Source: a bacterium (lineage in GTDB: Bacteria > Planctomycetota > JAFGQW01). Taken from it: a stretch of 64,000 bases of DNA. The notes below the pieces were generated by a model. The model did no database searches, was not told the origin of the DNA, and was given only the letters and a program-made list of their open reading frames with translations. Positions 8,637 to 17,757 of this stretch are shown one piece after another. The DNA lies in NCBI GenBank assembly GCA_030426805.1, contig JAUHXU010000001.1, positions 1,142,861 to 1,206,860 on the forward strand, read 5' to 3'. Both the position numbers and the translations under genes were made by a program. Position 1 is the stretch's first letter. Each line of letters opens with the position of its first letter.

Positions 8637-9719
8637 ATGCGAGGACCCAGACTGCACGCGACCCGCTACGCGAACGACCCGCCGGTCAACGCGCTGTGCG
8701 AACTCGTCGTCGACGTGACGCGCCGCGGGCTCGCACGCGTCGGCGGACTCGACGCGGTCTGGACGACCGGTGCGTTCGCCACCGGAGACGCATGCGGCAC
8801 GACCGTTCGGGGGGCGCCGCTGCTGCTGTCGGACCTCGAGTTGGTCGTCGTCACGCGCCGCCCGACGCGCCAGGTGTTCCGTGAACTCGGTGCCGTCAAC
8901 ACCGCCGTCACGCGTGCTTGCGCACCACACGGGTTCGCGAGCCGCCTCGACCCGACCGTGCTCACGCCGCGCGACGTCGAGCGGGACGGCCCGGTCGTGC
9001 TGCGCCACGACCTCGCCGAGCACGGCCGCGCGCTGCTGCCGGACAACGGCCGGCTCGTGGACCTCGCCGCACGACTCGACCGGCTGCCGTTGCCGCGCGA
9101 GGCCGCGCGCCTCGTGATCCTCGACGCGATGGCTCGGCAGCTTCGGTCGCTCGACGCGATCGCGAGCGCGGACCCCCGCCGCCGCATGATCGTCCGCAGC
9201 CGATTCGCCGAGGCCTACCGCGCCAACGAGCGTGCCCTGCGAACCGCATGGGGCGCGTCGCCGAAGGCGACGTTTCGCCACTCGGCGCTCGACGACCAGC
9301 ACGAAGCGGCCGAGCGCTGGACCGCCTTCCGCCGCGCACCGCGCCGGCCGGGCGGCCCCGCATCGGCGTTGCTGTTCGAGTGGTTCGGCGTCGTCGCCCA
9401 CCAACTCGACACCCTCGCCGTGATCGAGTCGATGCCGCGACCCGACGCACGTCCCCTGCGCGCGCTCCGCGACCGGCTGCACCGGACGCCGACTCCGCTC
9501 GAGGACGTCTACGCACGCATCCGCGCCTCGATCGAGGCGCTCCTCGCCGGGCCGAACGACGTCCGCGCCTGGAGCAAACAGGCCGTGCGGGATCTCGGCG
9601 CCTGGCGCACGCTCCGCCACGGCGGAAACGACCTGCCGCCGGCGTTCGGCGCGGTCGTCACGAATGCGCTCCGTCGCATCGGTCGCGAGTTTCCGGCGCC
9701 ACGGGAGACGAGCCGATGA
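8637..9719 (+). CDS. Nucleotidyltransferase-like protein of unknown substrate
   Basis: A 360-residue protein that I cannot assign firmly. Residues about 45-75 read GAFATGDACGTT...LLLSDLELVVV, matching the Gly-Ser-x(n)-Ser-Asp-x-Asp/Glu pattern of the pol-beta nucleotidyltransferase fold, with SDLE in place of SD[ILV]D. The rest is helical, with many Arg and Ala. A CGGGAG site precedes the ATG. Its stop overlaps the start of a GT4 glycosyltransferase (ATGA), so the two are made together. A role in modifying a sugar or glycan intermediate is a guess. It could also be an inactive member, because the second catalytic acid is Glu and the third is not obvious. Confidence 0.5.
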   Translation: MRGPRLHATRYANDPPVNALCELVVDVTRRGLARVGGLDAVWTTGAFATGDACGTTVRGAPLLLSDLELVVVTRRPTRQVFRELGAVNTAVTRACAPHGFASRLDPTVLTPRDVERDGPVVLRHDLAEHGRALLPDNGRLVDLAARLDRLPLPREAARLVILDAMARQLRSLDAIASADPRRRMIVRSRFAEAYRANERALRTAWGASPKATFRHSALDDQHEAAERWTAFRRAPRRPGGPASALLFEWFGVVAHQLDTLAVIESMPRPDARPLRALRDRLHRTPTPLEDVYARIRASIEALLAGPNDVRAWSKQAVRDLGAWRTLRHGGNDLPPAFGAVVTNALRRIGREFPAPRETSR

Positions 9720-10834
9720 CGATGCGCGTCGCGATCTTCCGCCCGCCGCACGCGCGCAACGGGACGATGTTCGACCGCCGACTCGACGTCTACCGTCGCT
9801 GCCAAGCGCTCGCCGACGTCGAGGTGACGATCGTGCACGACGAAGCGGTGCCGTTCACCGCCGACAGGCTCGCGACGCTCGCCGTGCCGGCGGGGCCGGC
9901 AGGTCTGCCCCGCGCGCTGTCGCGAACGCTAGGGATGCGCCCGTACCAGCGCGCGCTCGCCGAACTGGCGCGCTTCGACCTGATCGACACCGCCGATCCG
10001 TCGCGCTACGCCTTCACGACGATCGCGCTCGACGCGGTCCTGCGCAACGGCGGACACCTCGTGTGCAGCTCCTCGGTCACGCTGCCGGTCGTGCGCGCCC
10101 CGCTGTCGATGGGCCGCGCGCGCCGCGTGCTCGACGTCGCGTCCGCGATCGTCTGCACGACGCCCGGCGCCCGCGAGCGCTTCGAGTCGCTCGGGCTCAT
10201 CGCGCCCGGCGATGCGCGCGCCGTCGTCACCGGCCACCCGGTGGACGCCGATCGATTCTGCCCGTCGCGCGGCGTGCGGGAACCGATCGTCCTGAGCGTG
10301 TGCCGACTCGACGAGGAGACCGGCGTCTTCGATGCGATCGACGCGTTCGCCGCGGCGCCCGCGTCGTGGTCGTGGTGGATCGTCGGCGACGGACCGCAGC
10401 GGCCGAAGCTCGAATCGCGCCTCGCCGAGCGCGGCCTGACCGACCGGGTGCGCCTGCTCGGGCGAGTCGACTACGACGGAGTCCCGGCGCTCTACAACAA
10501 GGCGAGCATTCTGCTGCACCTCCCGCGCGCGACGCGCAACTGGGAGGACTACTTCGGCGCGGTCGCGATCGAAGCGATGGCGTGCGGACTGCCGATCGTC
10601 GCGAAGCCGACGGGCGTGATCCCGTGGGTGACCGGCGACGTCGCGGTGCTCACCGGCGGCGACGGCGGGGCGGCACTGCGTGCGTTGTGCGGCGACGAAT
10701 CGCGGCGCGCCGACCTGGGCGCGCGCGGTCGTGCACGCGTGCGCGCGGAGTTTCACATCGACCGCGTCGCCGGGCGGCTCCTGCGAGCGTGGACGACGGC
10801 GGTCGAGTCGCCGGCGCCGGTCGCGGCGCGCTGA
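9716..10834 (+). CDS. GT-B glycosyltransferase, family 4-like
   Basis: The product is 372 residues with two Rossmann-like halves. The C-terminal half carries the family 4 signature: VLSVCRLDEETGVFDAIDAF, WWIVGDGPQRPKLESRL, RVRLLGRVDYDGVPALYNKASILLHLPR, then EAMACGLPIVAKPTGVIPWV, where EAMACGLP is the donor-binding motif. The start is fixed by the ATGA overlap with the upstream gene. It should transfer a sugar from a nucleotide-activated donor in the cytoplasm. The acceptor is unknown, but coupling to a nucleotidyltransferase-like gene and the nearby TMTC-like protein suggests a glycan assembly cluster. Convergent with hrpB, six bases away. Confidence 0.85.
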   Translation: MTMRVAIFRPPHARNGTMFDRRLDVYRRCQALADVEVTIVHDEAVPFTADRLATLAVPAGPAGLPRALSRTLGMRPYQRALAELARFDLIDTADPSRYAFTTIALDAVLRNGGHLVCSSSVTLPVVRAPLSMGRARRVLDVASAIVCTTPGARERFESLGLIAPGDARAVVTGHPVDADRFCPSRGVREPIVLSVCRLDEETGVFDAIDAFAAAPASWSWWIVGDGPQRPKLESRLAERGLTDRVRLLGRVDYDGVPALYNKASILLHLPRATRNWEDYFGAVAIEAMACGLPIVAKPTGVIPWVTGDVAVLTGGDGGAALRALCGDESRRADLGARGRARVRAEFHIDRVAGRLLRAWTTAVESPAPVAAR

Positions 10835-10840
10835 ACGCGA

Positions 10841-13288
10841 TCAGCGACGGCGAGGCCGTCGCTCGGGCGATCCGTCGCGCGGGTCCTCCGGCCACGCGTG
10901 CTTCGGGTAGCGACGACGCAGCTCCTTGCGGACGGTCGGATACGTGCGCGTCCAGAACCCGGCGAGGTCGTCGGTGATCTGCTGCGGACGACCGTTCGGC
11001 GCGAGCAGGTGGAGCAGCACCGGAACCCGACCGCCGGCGACCGTCGGCGTCTCGGTCGCGCCGAACAGCTCCTGGATCCGCACCGCGAGCACCGGTGGGC
11101 GGCCGACCTCGTAGGCGACGCGAATCCGGCTCCCGCTCGGGACGACGATGCGTTCCGGCGCGAGCCGATCGAGGGCGGCGAGTTGATCGGCGCGCAGCGT
11201 GCCCGCGAGTCGCGCGACGAGCGGGGTCCGTCGAAGCGCCGCGACCGACCGACAGCCGATGCACAGCTCGGGCAGCCGCTCGACGAGCGCATCCCCGTCG
11301 AGCGCCGGCAGCTCGACCTCGGGGCACCAGGCGCGCACGCACGCGACCCGCGCGAGCCAGCGGCCGAGGTCGGAGTCGTCGAGCGCGAGCGCTTCGGCGA
11401 GGCGTGGCGCGACGTGCTCGGCGAGACACGCCGCGACGCGCGTCGGATCGGGCAACTCCGCCGGTGCCTCGTCCAGCACGAGGTCGAGGTAGCGCGTGCG
11501 ACGGACGCCGACGACACGACCGGTCGCGACGTCGAATCGGACCGCGTCCTCCCGGCGGATCGAGGCCTCGTCGAGCCACGCACGATCGATCGCCGACGCG
11601 GTGCGCACGACGGCCTCGGCGCCGCCGGTGTCGACGACGTCGATGCAGACGACGAGCGGTGCCTCGCGAACGGCCGACGACGCGTGAAACCGGACCCCGC
11701 GTCCGCCGACCAGCACGCCGGTCCGCGGGTCGCCGTCGCGGCGGCGTGCGACACAATCCACGAACCCGGCGAGCAGAGCGCGACGCAACGCCGTGGCGCG
11801 ATCGGCGGCCGGCTCGACGGGCGGCGCGACTCGCGCGACCGCGCGCTCGAGTCGCCGGGCGATCGCCGACGAGCCGCGGTTCGCCGCGAGCCGATCGAGC
11901 ACGTCGGAGTCGCTGTCGCGGTGCGCCGTGTGCACCGGTCGGCTGCCGTCCGCCTCGGCGAGCATCGCGACCATCCGCGCGCCGTCGGCCGCGACCCCGC
12001 GCGATGCCGCATCGAGCAGCACGCAACCCAAGCGCGGATGCACCGGCAGGCGCGCGATCGCCCGGCCGCGCTCGGTGATGCGACCGTCGGCGAAGGCACC
12101 GAGCCGCGTGAGGCACGTGGTCGCGTGGGCGAGCGCGTCGGCGGACGGCGACTCGAACCACGGAAACGACGCGGCATCGCCGTGGCCCCATGCCGCGAGT
12201 TCGAGCACCGCGCCGGTCAGGTCGCCCCGGACGACCTCGGGGGGCGTCTCGTCGGCGCGGCCGCGCTGCTCGGGCTCGCTCCACAGCCGGATCGCGATGC
12301 CTGGCGCCGTGCGTCCGGCGCGCCCCGCGCGCTGATCGGCGCTGGCGCGCGAGATCGGCCCGCGCGCGAGCCGGCCGATGCCGGTCGCCGCGTCGTGCAC
12401 GGGCATCCGTGCGAGGCCGGTGTCGACGACCGCGGTCACGCCGTCGATCGTCACCGACGTCTCGGCGACGTTCGTCGCGACGACGACCTTGCGCCGCCGG
12501 CTCGCACCGATCGCGCGGTCCTGCGCGTCGGCGGGCAGCCGCCCGTGCAACGGCAGCACGTCGATGTCCGCCGGCACGTCGATCGCGCGCATCGCCGCGT
12601 CGATCTCGGCGGTGCCGGCGACGAACACGAGCACGTGGCCGTCGGTGTCACGCAGCGCGTCGGCGACCGCCGCCGCGATGGCGGACGGATCGCCCGGCGG
12701 CACCGTCGGACGGTATCGCACGTCGACCGGAAACGACCGTCCCTCGCTCGTGACGACCGGCGCGTCGCCGAGCCACGCGGCGATCGGATCGGGGTCGAGC
12801 GTCGCCGACATGACCGCGATGCGAAGGTCGTCGCGCGCGTCGGACGCGACCTCGCGCGTCATCGCGAGCGCGAGATCGGTGTCGAGGCGTCGCTCGTGAA
12901 ACTCGTCGAACACGACCGCCCCGACGCGGCTCAGAAACGGGTCTGCCTGGAGCATCCGGAGGAAGATGCCGTCGGTCACCGCGAGAATGCGCGTGTCGTC
13001 CGACGCGCGTCGGTCGAAGCGCACATGGTGGCCGACCGCGTCGCCGACGCGCGCGCCACGCGCCCGCGCAATCCAGCGCGCCGCCGCCCGCGCCGCGATT
13101 CGCCGCGGCTCGACGAGCACGACCGCGCCGTCCCCGGCGAGCCCGGCGTCGAGGATCGCCCCGGGCACGCGAGTCGTCTTGCCGGCGCCGGTCGGAGCAC
13201 GGAGGACGCAGCGCCCGGTCCGCGCGAGCGCGTCGGTGAGTCGCGGAAGCACCGCGTCGATCGGCAGCGGGCGCTCGGACGTCGTCAT
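10841..13288 (-). CDS. hrpB: ATP-dependent RNA helicase HrpB
   Basis: An 815-residue DEAH/RHA-family helicase of the usual HrpB length. Visible motifs: Walker A [10 protein letters not shown] (31-40), motif II DEFHERR, motif III SATLD, the motif V region [16 protein letters not shown], and motif VI [13 protein letters not shown]. The C-terminal third matches the HrpB-specific region ([25 protein letters not shown] type ending). The exact substrate is not well established. The gene lacks a ribosome site; instead TACAAT stands nine bases before the ATG, suggesting a leaderless message. It is divergent from trmO. Confidence 0.93.
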   Translation of the reverse strand: [815 protein letters not shown]

Positions 13289-13297
13289 GGGCGGCGG

Positions 13298-13303
13298 ATT
13301 GTA
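13298..13303 (-). promoter_or_regulatory. Putative -10 element of hrpB (leaderless)
   Basis: TACAAT on the minus strand, nine bases from the hrpB ATG. No Shine-Dalgarno intervenes (the gap is CCGCCGCCC). Transcription would begin at or next to the start codon. No good -35 is visible. Confidence 0.45.
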
Positions 13304-13328
13304 GCATCCGGTCGGGGCAGCGATCGGC

Positions 13329-13334
13329 TACGCT
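13329..13334 (+). promoter_or_regulatory. Putative -10 element of trmO (leaderless)
   Basis: TACGCT ends seven bases before the trmO ATG, with no ribosome site between. It forms a tight back-to-back promoter region with hrpB. A matching -35 is not evident. Confidence 0.35.
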
Positions 13335-13341
13335 TCCGTCG

Positions 13342-14055
13342 ATGACGAATCCGCATCCTGTCCCCTGCCGTGTCGTCGGGACCGTCGAGTCGCCGTTCCG
13401 CGAGCGGTTCGGTATCCCGCGCCAGGCGTCGCTCGTCCCGGAGGCGATCGGTCGCGTCGTCTTCGCACCCGACGTCCGGGAGGCACTCGTCGGTCTCGAC
13501 GGGTTCAGTCACGTGTGGCTCGTCACGGCGCTGCACGCGCTCCCGGACGGCGCGTCGCGGTGCAAGGTGCGGCCGCCGCGCCTCGGCGGCGACACGCGAA
13601 TCGGCGCGTTCGCGACGCGCGCCCCGCATCGACCGAATCCGATCGGCCTGTCGCTCGTCGAGGTGGTCGCCGTCGAGCCCGATGCGCCGGCTCTCGTGTT
13701 CCGCGGTTGCGACCTGCTCGACGGCACCCCGGTGATCGACGTGAAACCCTACGTCGACTACGCCGACCGCCCGCGCGGCGCGGTGCGTCACGGCTGGCTC
13801 GGCGACGCGCAGCCGCCGGACCCGCTCGCGGTCCGGTTCGCCCCCGACGCCGACGCGCGCGCCGCCGAACGCGACGCGACCACGCCCGGCTTCCGCGCGC
13901 TCGTCGCCCGCGTCGTCGCGCTCGACCCGCGCCCCGCCCACCAGCACGCCGAGAGCGCCGACTACGCCGCGCGCCTGCTCGACGTCGACGTCCACTGGCG
14001 GGTCGACCCGACGGGCTGCACGATCACGGCGATCCTCGACGCTATCGAGGGATGA
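13342..14055 (+). CDS. trmO: tRNA t6A37 N6-methyltransferase TrmO (TsaA/YaeB family)
   Basis: The enzyme methylates N6-threonylcarbamoyladenosine at position 37 of tRNAs reading ACY codons. The 237-residue sequence shows the beta-barrel YaeB core: VGTVESPFRERFGIPRQASLVPEA at the N-terminus, FSHVWLVTALH, the SAM-pocket stretch TRAPHRPNPIGLSLVEV, and LLDGTPVIDVKPYVDYAD. The C-terminal extension (about 160-237) fits the YaeB C-terminal domain. The 3' end overlaps the convergent TPR gene by 14 bases. Confidence 0.93.
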   Translation: MTNPHPVPCRVVGTVESPFRERFGIPRQASLVPEAIGRVVFAPDVREALVGLDGFSHVWLVTALHALPDGASRCKVRPPRLGGDTRIGAFATRAPHRPNPIGLSLVEVVAVEPDAPALVFRGCDLLDGTPVIDVKPYVDYADRPRGAVRHGWLGDAQPPDPLAVRFAPDADARAAERDATTPGFRALVARVVALDPRPAHQHAESADYAARLLDVDVHWRVDPTGCTITAILDAIEG

Positions 14056-15829
14056 CCGTGACGCGGCGCAGCGCACGGCTCAAGCCGGCGATCGCGCGCT
14101 CGGTCAACGGCGCCGATCCGGCATACGCGAGCGCCGCGCGCGCCGGCTCCCCCGCCTCGAGGGCGAGGTCGCCGAGTTCGACGAGCGCCCGACGCAACGA
14201 ACGCTTCATCGCGCGTGCGCGATAGACGCCGACGACGTACTGCTGAAACCGGAGCCCGTCGCGCGGGCGATCCGCCGCCCGAAACGCCGCGACCACTTGG
14301 CGCAGGAATCGCGCGAATCCGGCCGACCCGTCTTCGATCGACGGCAACTCGCCGACGCGCACGAACCAGTCGGCGGCACGCGCCCAATCCGCACGCTGCG
14401 AGTAGTGGTGGCCGAGGTTGAACGCCGTCCAGTGGCGCAACTCGTCGTCGCCGCTCGAACACGCACACGCGAACGCGCGCTCGAACAGCGGTATCGCTTC
14501 GTCCGCGTCGCCGGTGCGATCGAGGACGAGCGCGATTTCGTTCATCGCGCGACCGGCACCGGACGCGTCGTCGGCCGCTTCGAAGTGCTCGCGGGCAGCC
14601 CCGAACGCCTCCAGCACGCCGGCGGCGCGCATGCGGCGCAGCACGTAGCCCAGCTCGAGCTGCAGCGCACCGGCCTCGTCGGCCGCGTCCGATCGCACGA
14701 GCATCGCCGCACCCCACGCACCGGTCTCGCGACAGCGCACGGCATCGCCGGCGCGGCTCGCCGTGGCCAACCGCTCGACGAGCGCCCGCCGCATCGGTTC
14801 GGGTGCAACCGTCGTGGAGGCGGCGGCCATGGCCGCATGGGCTTCGATCAACCGCACCGCGTTCTCGGCGGCGAGTGTCGCACTGCGATCGAGACCGTCG
14901 TCGGCGTGCGCGAGGGCGGCGCGGTCGAACGCGCGAAACGCCTCGGACACGGCCCCCTCTTCTTCGAGCGCATGCGCGATCGCCTCGCACGCGAATCCCG
15001 GCTGTTCGCTCGCATCGGCGAGTCGGTAGGCGCGCGCGAGTCGCGCACGTGCGACACGATCCGACACGCGCGTGCACACCGCCCACGCCTGCGCGAGTCG
15101 CGCCGCGGCGGAATCGATGTCGCCGGCACGCAGCCACATTCGAGCGGCGCGATCCAACGTGTCGACCGCCGCCCCGTGCCGACCGATCGCGACCTCGGCA
15201 CGCGTGCGATCGTCGAGCAGCGTCGCCGCATCGAGAAACTCACCGGCGCCGACGCGGATCGCGATCGCGTCGTCGACCACGTCGAGCACCCGCGCCCACG
15301 CCCCGATTTGCTGGCACGCGCGGATGAGACGCTCGAGCAGCGCGCCCCGAAAGGACGCGGGCGCCGTCGTGCCGGCGCGCCCGAGGGCCCGCTCGAACGC
15401 GACGCGCTCGAACGCGTGCCGGTCACGCTCGCGCGGCAGCGTCGGCGCGTTGCGCGTCGCGGTGATCGTGAACACGCCGGTCGGCCGGCTCTCGGGCTCG
15501 AAGCGCAGCACCAATCGATAGTCGCCCGGCGGGCCCGTGAGGCGCACGTGCTCACTGAGCGCGACCTGGTGCGCCGAGACGCCGAGCATCGAATCGCCAC
15601 CGAGCCGGTCGACGTCGAAGTCGACGAAGAAGTCGTCCGTCTCGACCGAGATCCACACCGGCGCGGCGTCGTCGCGCGAGAAACGCCACTCCCACGCCGG
15701 ACGCCCGTCCACGCCGACGACCTCGACGGCGTGCGTGATACGGTCACCGAGGGCGAGCGTCGCCTGGGCGGGCGCCCACTGCACGAACAGCGCTGCGAGC
15801 GCGATCGCGAAAACGGGGATTCGGAGCAT
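14042..15829 (-). CDS. Secreted protein rich in TPR-like helices
   Basis: The product is 595 residues. The signal peptide LRIPVFAIALAALFVQWAPAQA gives export, and GAGGAA lies seven bases before the ATG. Residues about 20-130 are a beta domain (WEWRFSRDDAAPVWISVETDDFFVDFD), possibly carbohydrate- or ligand-binding. The remainder is a long array of Ala-rich helix pairs like TPRs (RAAFDRAALAHADDGL, LFERAFACACSSGDD). No catalytic motif is seen. Function unknown; such TPR proteins usually scaffold partners in the periplasm. A TAGAAT hexamer upstream on the same strand could be its -10. Confidence 0.6.
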   Translation of the reverse strand: MLRIPVFAIALAALFVQWAPAQATLALGDRITHAVEVVGVDGRPAWEWRFSRDDAAPVWISVETDDFFVDFDVDRLGGDSMLGVSAHQVALSEHVRLTGPPGDYRLVLRFEPESRPTGVFTITATRNAPTLPRERDRHAFERVAFERALGRAGTTAPASFRGALLERLIRACQQIGAWARVLDVVDDAIAIRVGAGEFLDAATLLDDRTRAEVAIGRHGAAVDTLDRAARMWLRAGDIDSAAARLAQAWAVCTRVSDRVARARLARAYRLADASEQPGFACEAIAHALEEEGAVSEAFRAFDRAALAHADDGLDRSATLAAENAVRLIEAHAAMAAASTTVAPEPMRRALVERLATASRAGDAVRCRETGAWGAAMLVRSDAADEAGALQLELGYVLRRMRAAGVLEAFGAAREHFEAADDASGAGRAMNEIALVLDRTGDADEAIPLFERAFACACSSGDDELRHWTAFNLGHHYSQRADWARAADWFVRVGELPSIEDGSAGFARFLRQVVAAFRAADRPRDGLRFQQYVVGVYRARAMKRSLRRALVELGDLALEAGEPARAALAYAGSAPLTERAIAGLSRALRRVTVIPR

Positions 15830-15883
15830 CGGGTTCCTCGCGGTGATATAGCATTCTACCATCGCCCGCACCCGGAGGAATCG

Positions 15884-16312
15884 ATGCCCGAAGACCTGTC
15901 GTTCGACGACACGTGGTTCTCCGCGCGAGAGTCGATCGCCGGCGCCCCCGCGACGATTCGCGCCCGGCGCAATCTCCAGTCGATCGCCGGGCTCGCGAGC
16001 CACCCGGAGCTGCTCCTGATCCGCTGGCCCTACGAGCCGGACCCGGTCGGCCAGCCGCCCGAGCCCGAGCGGGAGCGCATGGACGCGTTCGAGCGGGCCG
16101 TCGTCGACGAGCTCGAGATGGACTGGCTCGTGATCTTCTTCTGCGTCGCGACCCACGACGGCCGTCGCGAGTGGATGGGCTACTGCTCGGACGTCGATGA
16201 GGCGGCGGACCGCCTGAACGACGCGCTCGCCGACCACCCGCCCTACCCGATCGAACTGGTCAGCACGAGCGACCCCGACTGGACCGAGTACGCGGACGTC
16301 GCCGGCGAGTGA
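15884..16312 (+). CDS. DUF695 family protein
   Basis: A 142-residue acidic cytosolic protein. The C-terminal half (THDGRREWMGYCSDVDEAAD, then PYPIELVSTSDPDWTEY) matches the DUF695 pattern, a family of unknown function often found with DUF4288-like or regulator-of-RNase-E-like proteins. The first 60 residues include LLLIRWPYEPDPVGQPPEP. CCGGAGGA lies at a good distance from the ATG. Convergent with the thioredoxin-like gene, eight bases apart. Confidence 0.7.
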   Translation: MPEDLSFDDTWFSARESIAGAPATIRARRNLQSIAGLASHPELLLIRWPYEPDPVGQPPEPERERMDAFERAVVDELEMDWLVIFFCVATHDGRREWMGYCSDVDEAADRLNDALADHPPYPIELVSTSDPDWTEYADVAGE

Positions 16313-16320
16313 TCGGCCGG

Positions 16321-17334
16321 CTACTCGCGTAGTTTGTCGAGCCGCGCCCGCAGGCGCTCGACGGTCGCGCGCATCCGCTCGCGTTCGTCGTTGCGGATCG
16401 TCCCCTCGTAGGCGGCGAGCGCCGCGGAGTACGAGACCGCGTCCTTCGTCTTCGCGGCGTGTTGCATCGCACTCGCCCAGAGCTTGCGCACGCGCTCGCG
16501 GCTCGGTTCACGGCCGGCGTCGAGCATCGCACGCCCCCGCCGCACGAACTCGGCCATCCCGATCGACTTCCACTGGTGCAGCAGGGCGTCGAACTCGAGG
16601 TCGGCGAGGATGCGCGTCACGCGTGCGCGCTCGTCGTCGGACAGCTCTCCGAGCGTCTTGGCGCGCGCCTTGGCGCCGTCGAAGTCGAGTCGACCGAGTT
16701 CCGCCTCGACGAAGAAGAGGCGCTTGCGTACGAGCGGGTCGGTCGCGGGCTCCTTGCGCAATTCGAGGAACGTGCGGCTCGCCACGACCGCCTTGCACCA
16801 CGCGACAACGGTCCGCTCGCGCGGCTGCGTGATCACCTCGCCGTCGGGGCCGAGGATCAGCAACGTCGGGAACATCGGGTGGGCGACGAGCGTGCGGAGC
16901 AAGTTGTCGTGTTTGCGACCGCGGAGATTGCTCGTCACGTGGAGGAACGGGACGACGTCCTTCGTGAACGTCGCAAACGCCGGTGTCGTCAGCGTGCCGT
17001 GCTCGAGGGCCTTGCACGGTGCGCAGTGCGCGTAGGACCGCGTGAAGTAGCCGAAGATCAGCTTGTCGTCGGTCTTCGCGGCGAGCTTCGCCCGGTCGTA
17101 GTCGAGGATCCACTTCACGCTCGTCGCGAACGGCTCGGTCAGCTTCTTCTCGAGGCGATCGCGGAGCTTCGCGGGATCCGTCTCCGCCGGTTGCGGCGGC
17201 TGCATCCGCGACATCGGCACGGCCTTGCGAGGCTTGCCGTCGTCGGGCTTGCCCGCGGGATCCTGTGCGGCGGCGCTCGTGGCAATCGCGAGGCCGACCC
17301 CGGCAAGCGCGAGACGGTAGATCGTGTGCATCAT
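16321..17334 (-). CDS. Secreted thioredoxin-fold protein with CAPC motif
   Basis: The product is 337 residues. The start codon is doubled (ATGATG) after GGAGG; either could be used. A signal peptide ends near SAAAQD. A Pro-rich linker leads to a thioredoxin-like domain (about 90-200) with the redox motif CAPC in SYAHCAPCKALEHG and the cis-Pro loop FPTLLILGPDGEVI. The remaining 130 residues are helical and charged, which is unusual for a simple thioredoxin. By family, it should exchange disulfides in the periplasm. It may assist folding of the many exported proteins encoded nearby, but that is inference. Confidence 0.7.
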   Translation of the reverse strand: MMHTIYRLALAGVGLAIATSAAAQDPAGKPDDGKPRKAVPMSRMQPPQPAETDPAKLRDRLEKKLTEPFATSVKWILDYDRAKLAAKTDDKLIFGYFTRSYAHCAPCKALEHGTLTTPAFATFTKDVVPFLHVTSNLRGRKHDNLLRTLVAHPMFPTLLILGPDGEVITQPRERTVVAWCKAVVASRTFLELRKEPATDPLVRKRLFFVEAELGRLDFDGAKARAKTLGELSDDERARVTRILADLEFDALLHQWKSIGMAEFVRRGRAMLDAGREPSRERVRKLWASAMQHAAKTKDAVSYSAALAAYEGTIRNDERERMRATVERLRARLDKLRE

Positions 17335-17374
17335 GGAACCTCCGACCTCAGTGAACGTCCGGGCGGTCACGCGG

Positions 17375-17707
17375 TCAAGCGGGCGCGTCGTGCTCCCCGA
17401 CCGGCGCGAGCACGCGCCGATCGGCCGCGAAACGTCCGCCGAAGCGGTCGAGGCCGTCCTGTCGAAACGCGGGCGCGTGCTCGTCCAGGTAGGTCTCGAG
17501 CGCCGCTCGATCGCGCAGTCGGTAGTGCACCGTCCAGCGCACGCGGCCATCGTCGTCCGCCCCCTCGTCCGCGGCACGACGGCGGTAGCGCGTCGCACCG
17601 ACGAAGCCCGGCAACGCACACAGCGCATCGACATGCGGCACGAGCCACGCCTCGAACGCCTCCGCGGCATCCGCATCGACCGTCAGGTTGACTTCGTAGA
17701 TCAGCAC
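17375..17707 (-). CDS. DUF4286 family small protein
   Basis: A 110-residue protein with a ferredoxin-like (dimeric alpha/beta barrel) look: LIYEVNLTVDADAAEAFEAWLVPHVDALCALPGFVGATRY, then VHYRLRDRAALETYLDEHAP and FGGRFAADRRVL. These match DUF4286. I chose the GTG that directly begins VLIYEVNL and has GGAGG eight bases before; a longer frame upstream lacks support. Function is unknown; the fold is that of small monooxygenase/EthD-type proteins. Divergent from the protease gene by 50 bases. Confidence 0.75.
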   Translation of the reverse strand: MLIYEVNLTVDADAAEAFEAWLVPHVDALCALPGFVGATRYRRRAADEGADDDGRVRWTVHYRLRDRAALETYLDEHAPAFRQDGLDRFGGRFAADRRVLAPVGEHDAPA

Positions 17708-17757
17708 GGCGTAGCCTCCAGTCAGAACCGAGCGTGGGAGCCGAAAGGAATACACCG

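Noticed and set aside
6651..9620. A 989-codon version of the TMTC-like gene reaching across the divergent gene
   Set aside because: The first ~375 codons are Arg-rich noise overlapping the nucleotidyltransferase-like gene; the membrane protein starts at an internal ATG.
11000..13345. Long plus-strand frame opposite hrpB
   Set aside because: Arginine-rich shadow; hrpB motifs on the minus strand are unambiguous.
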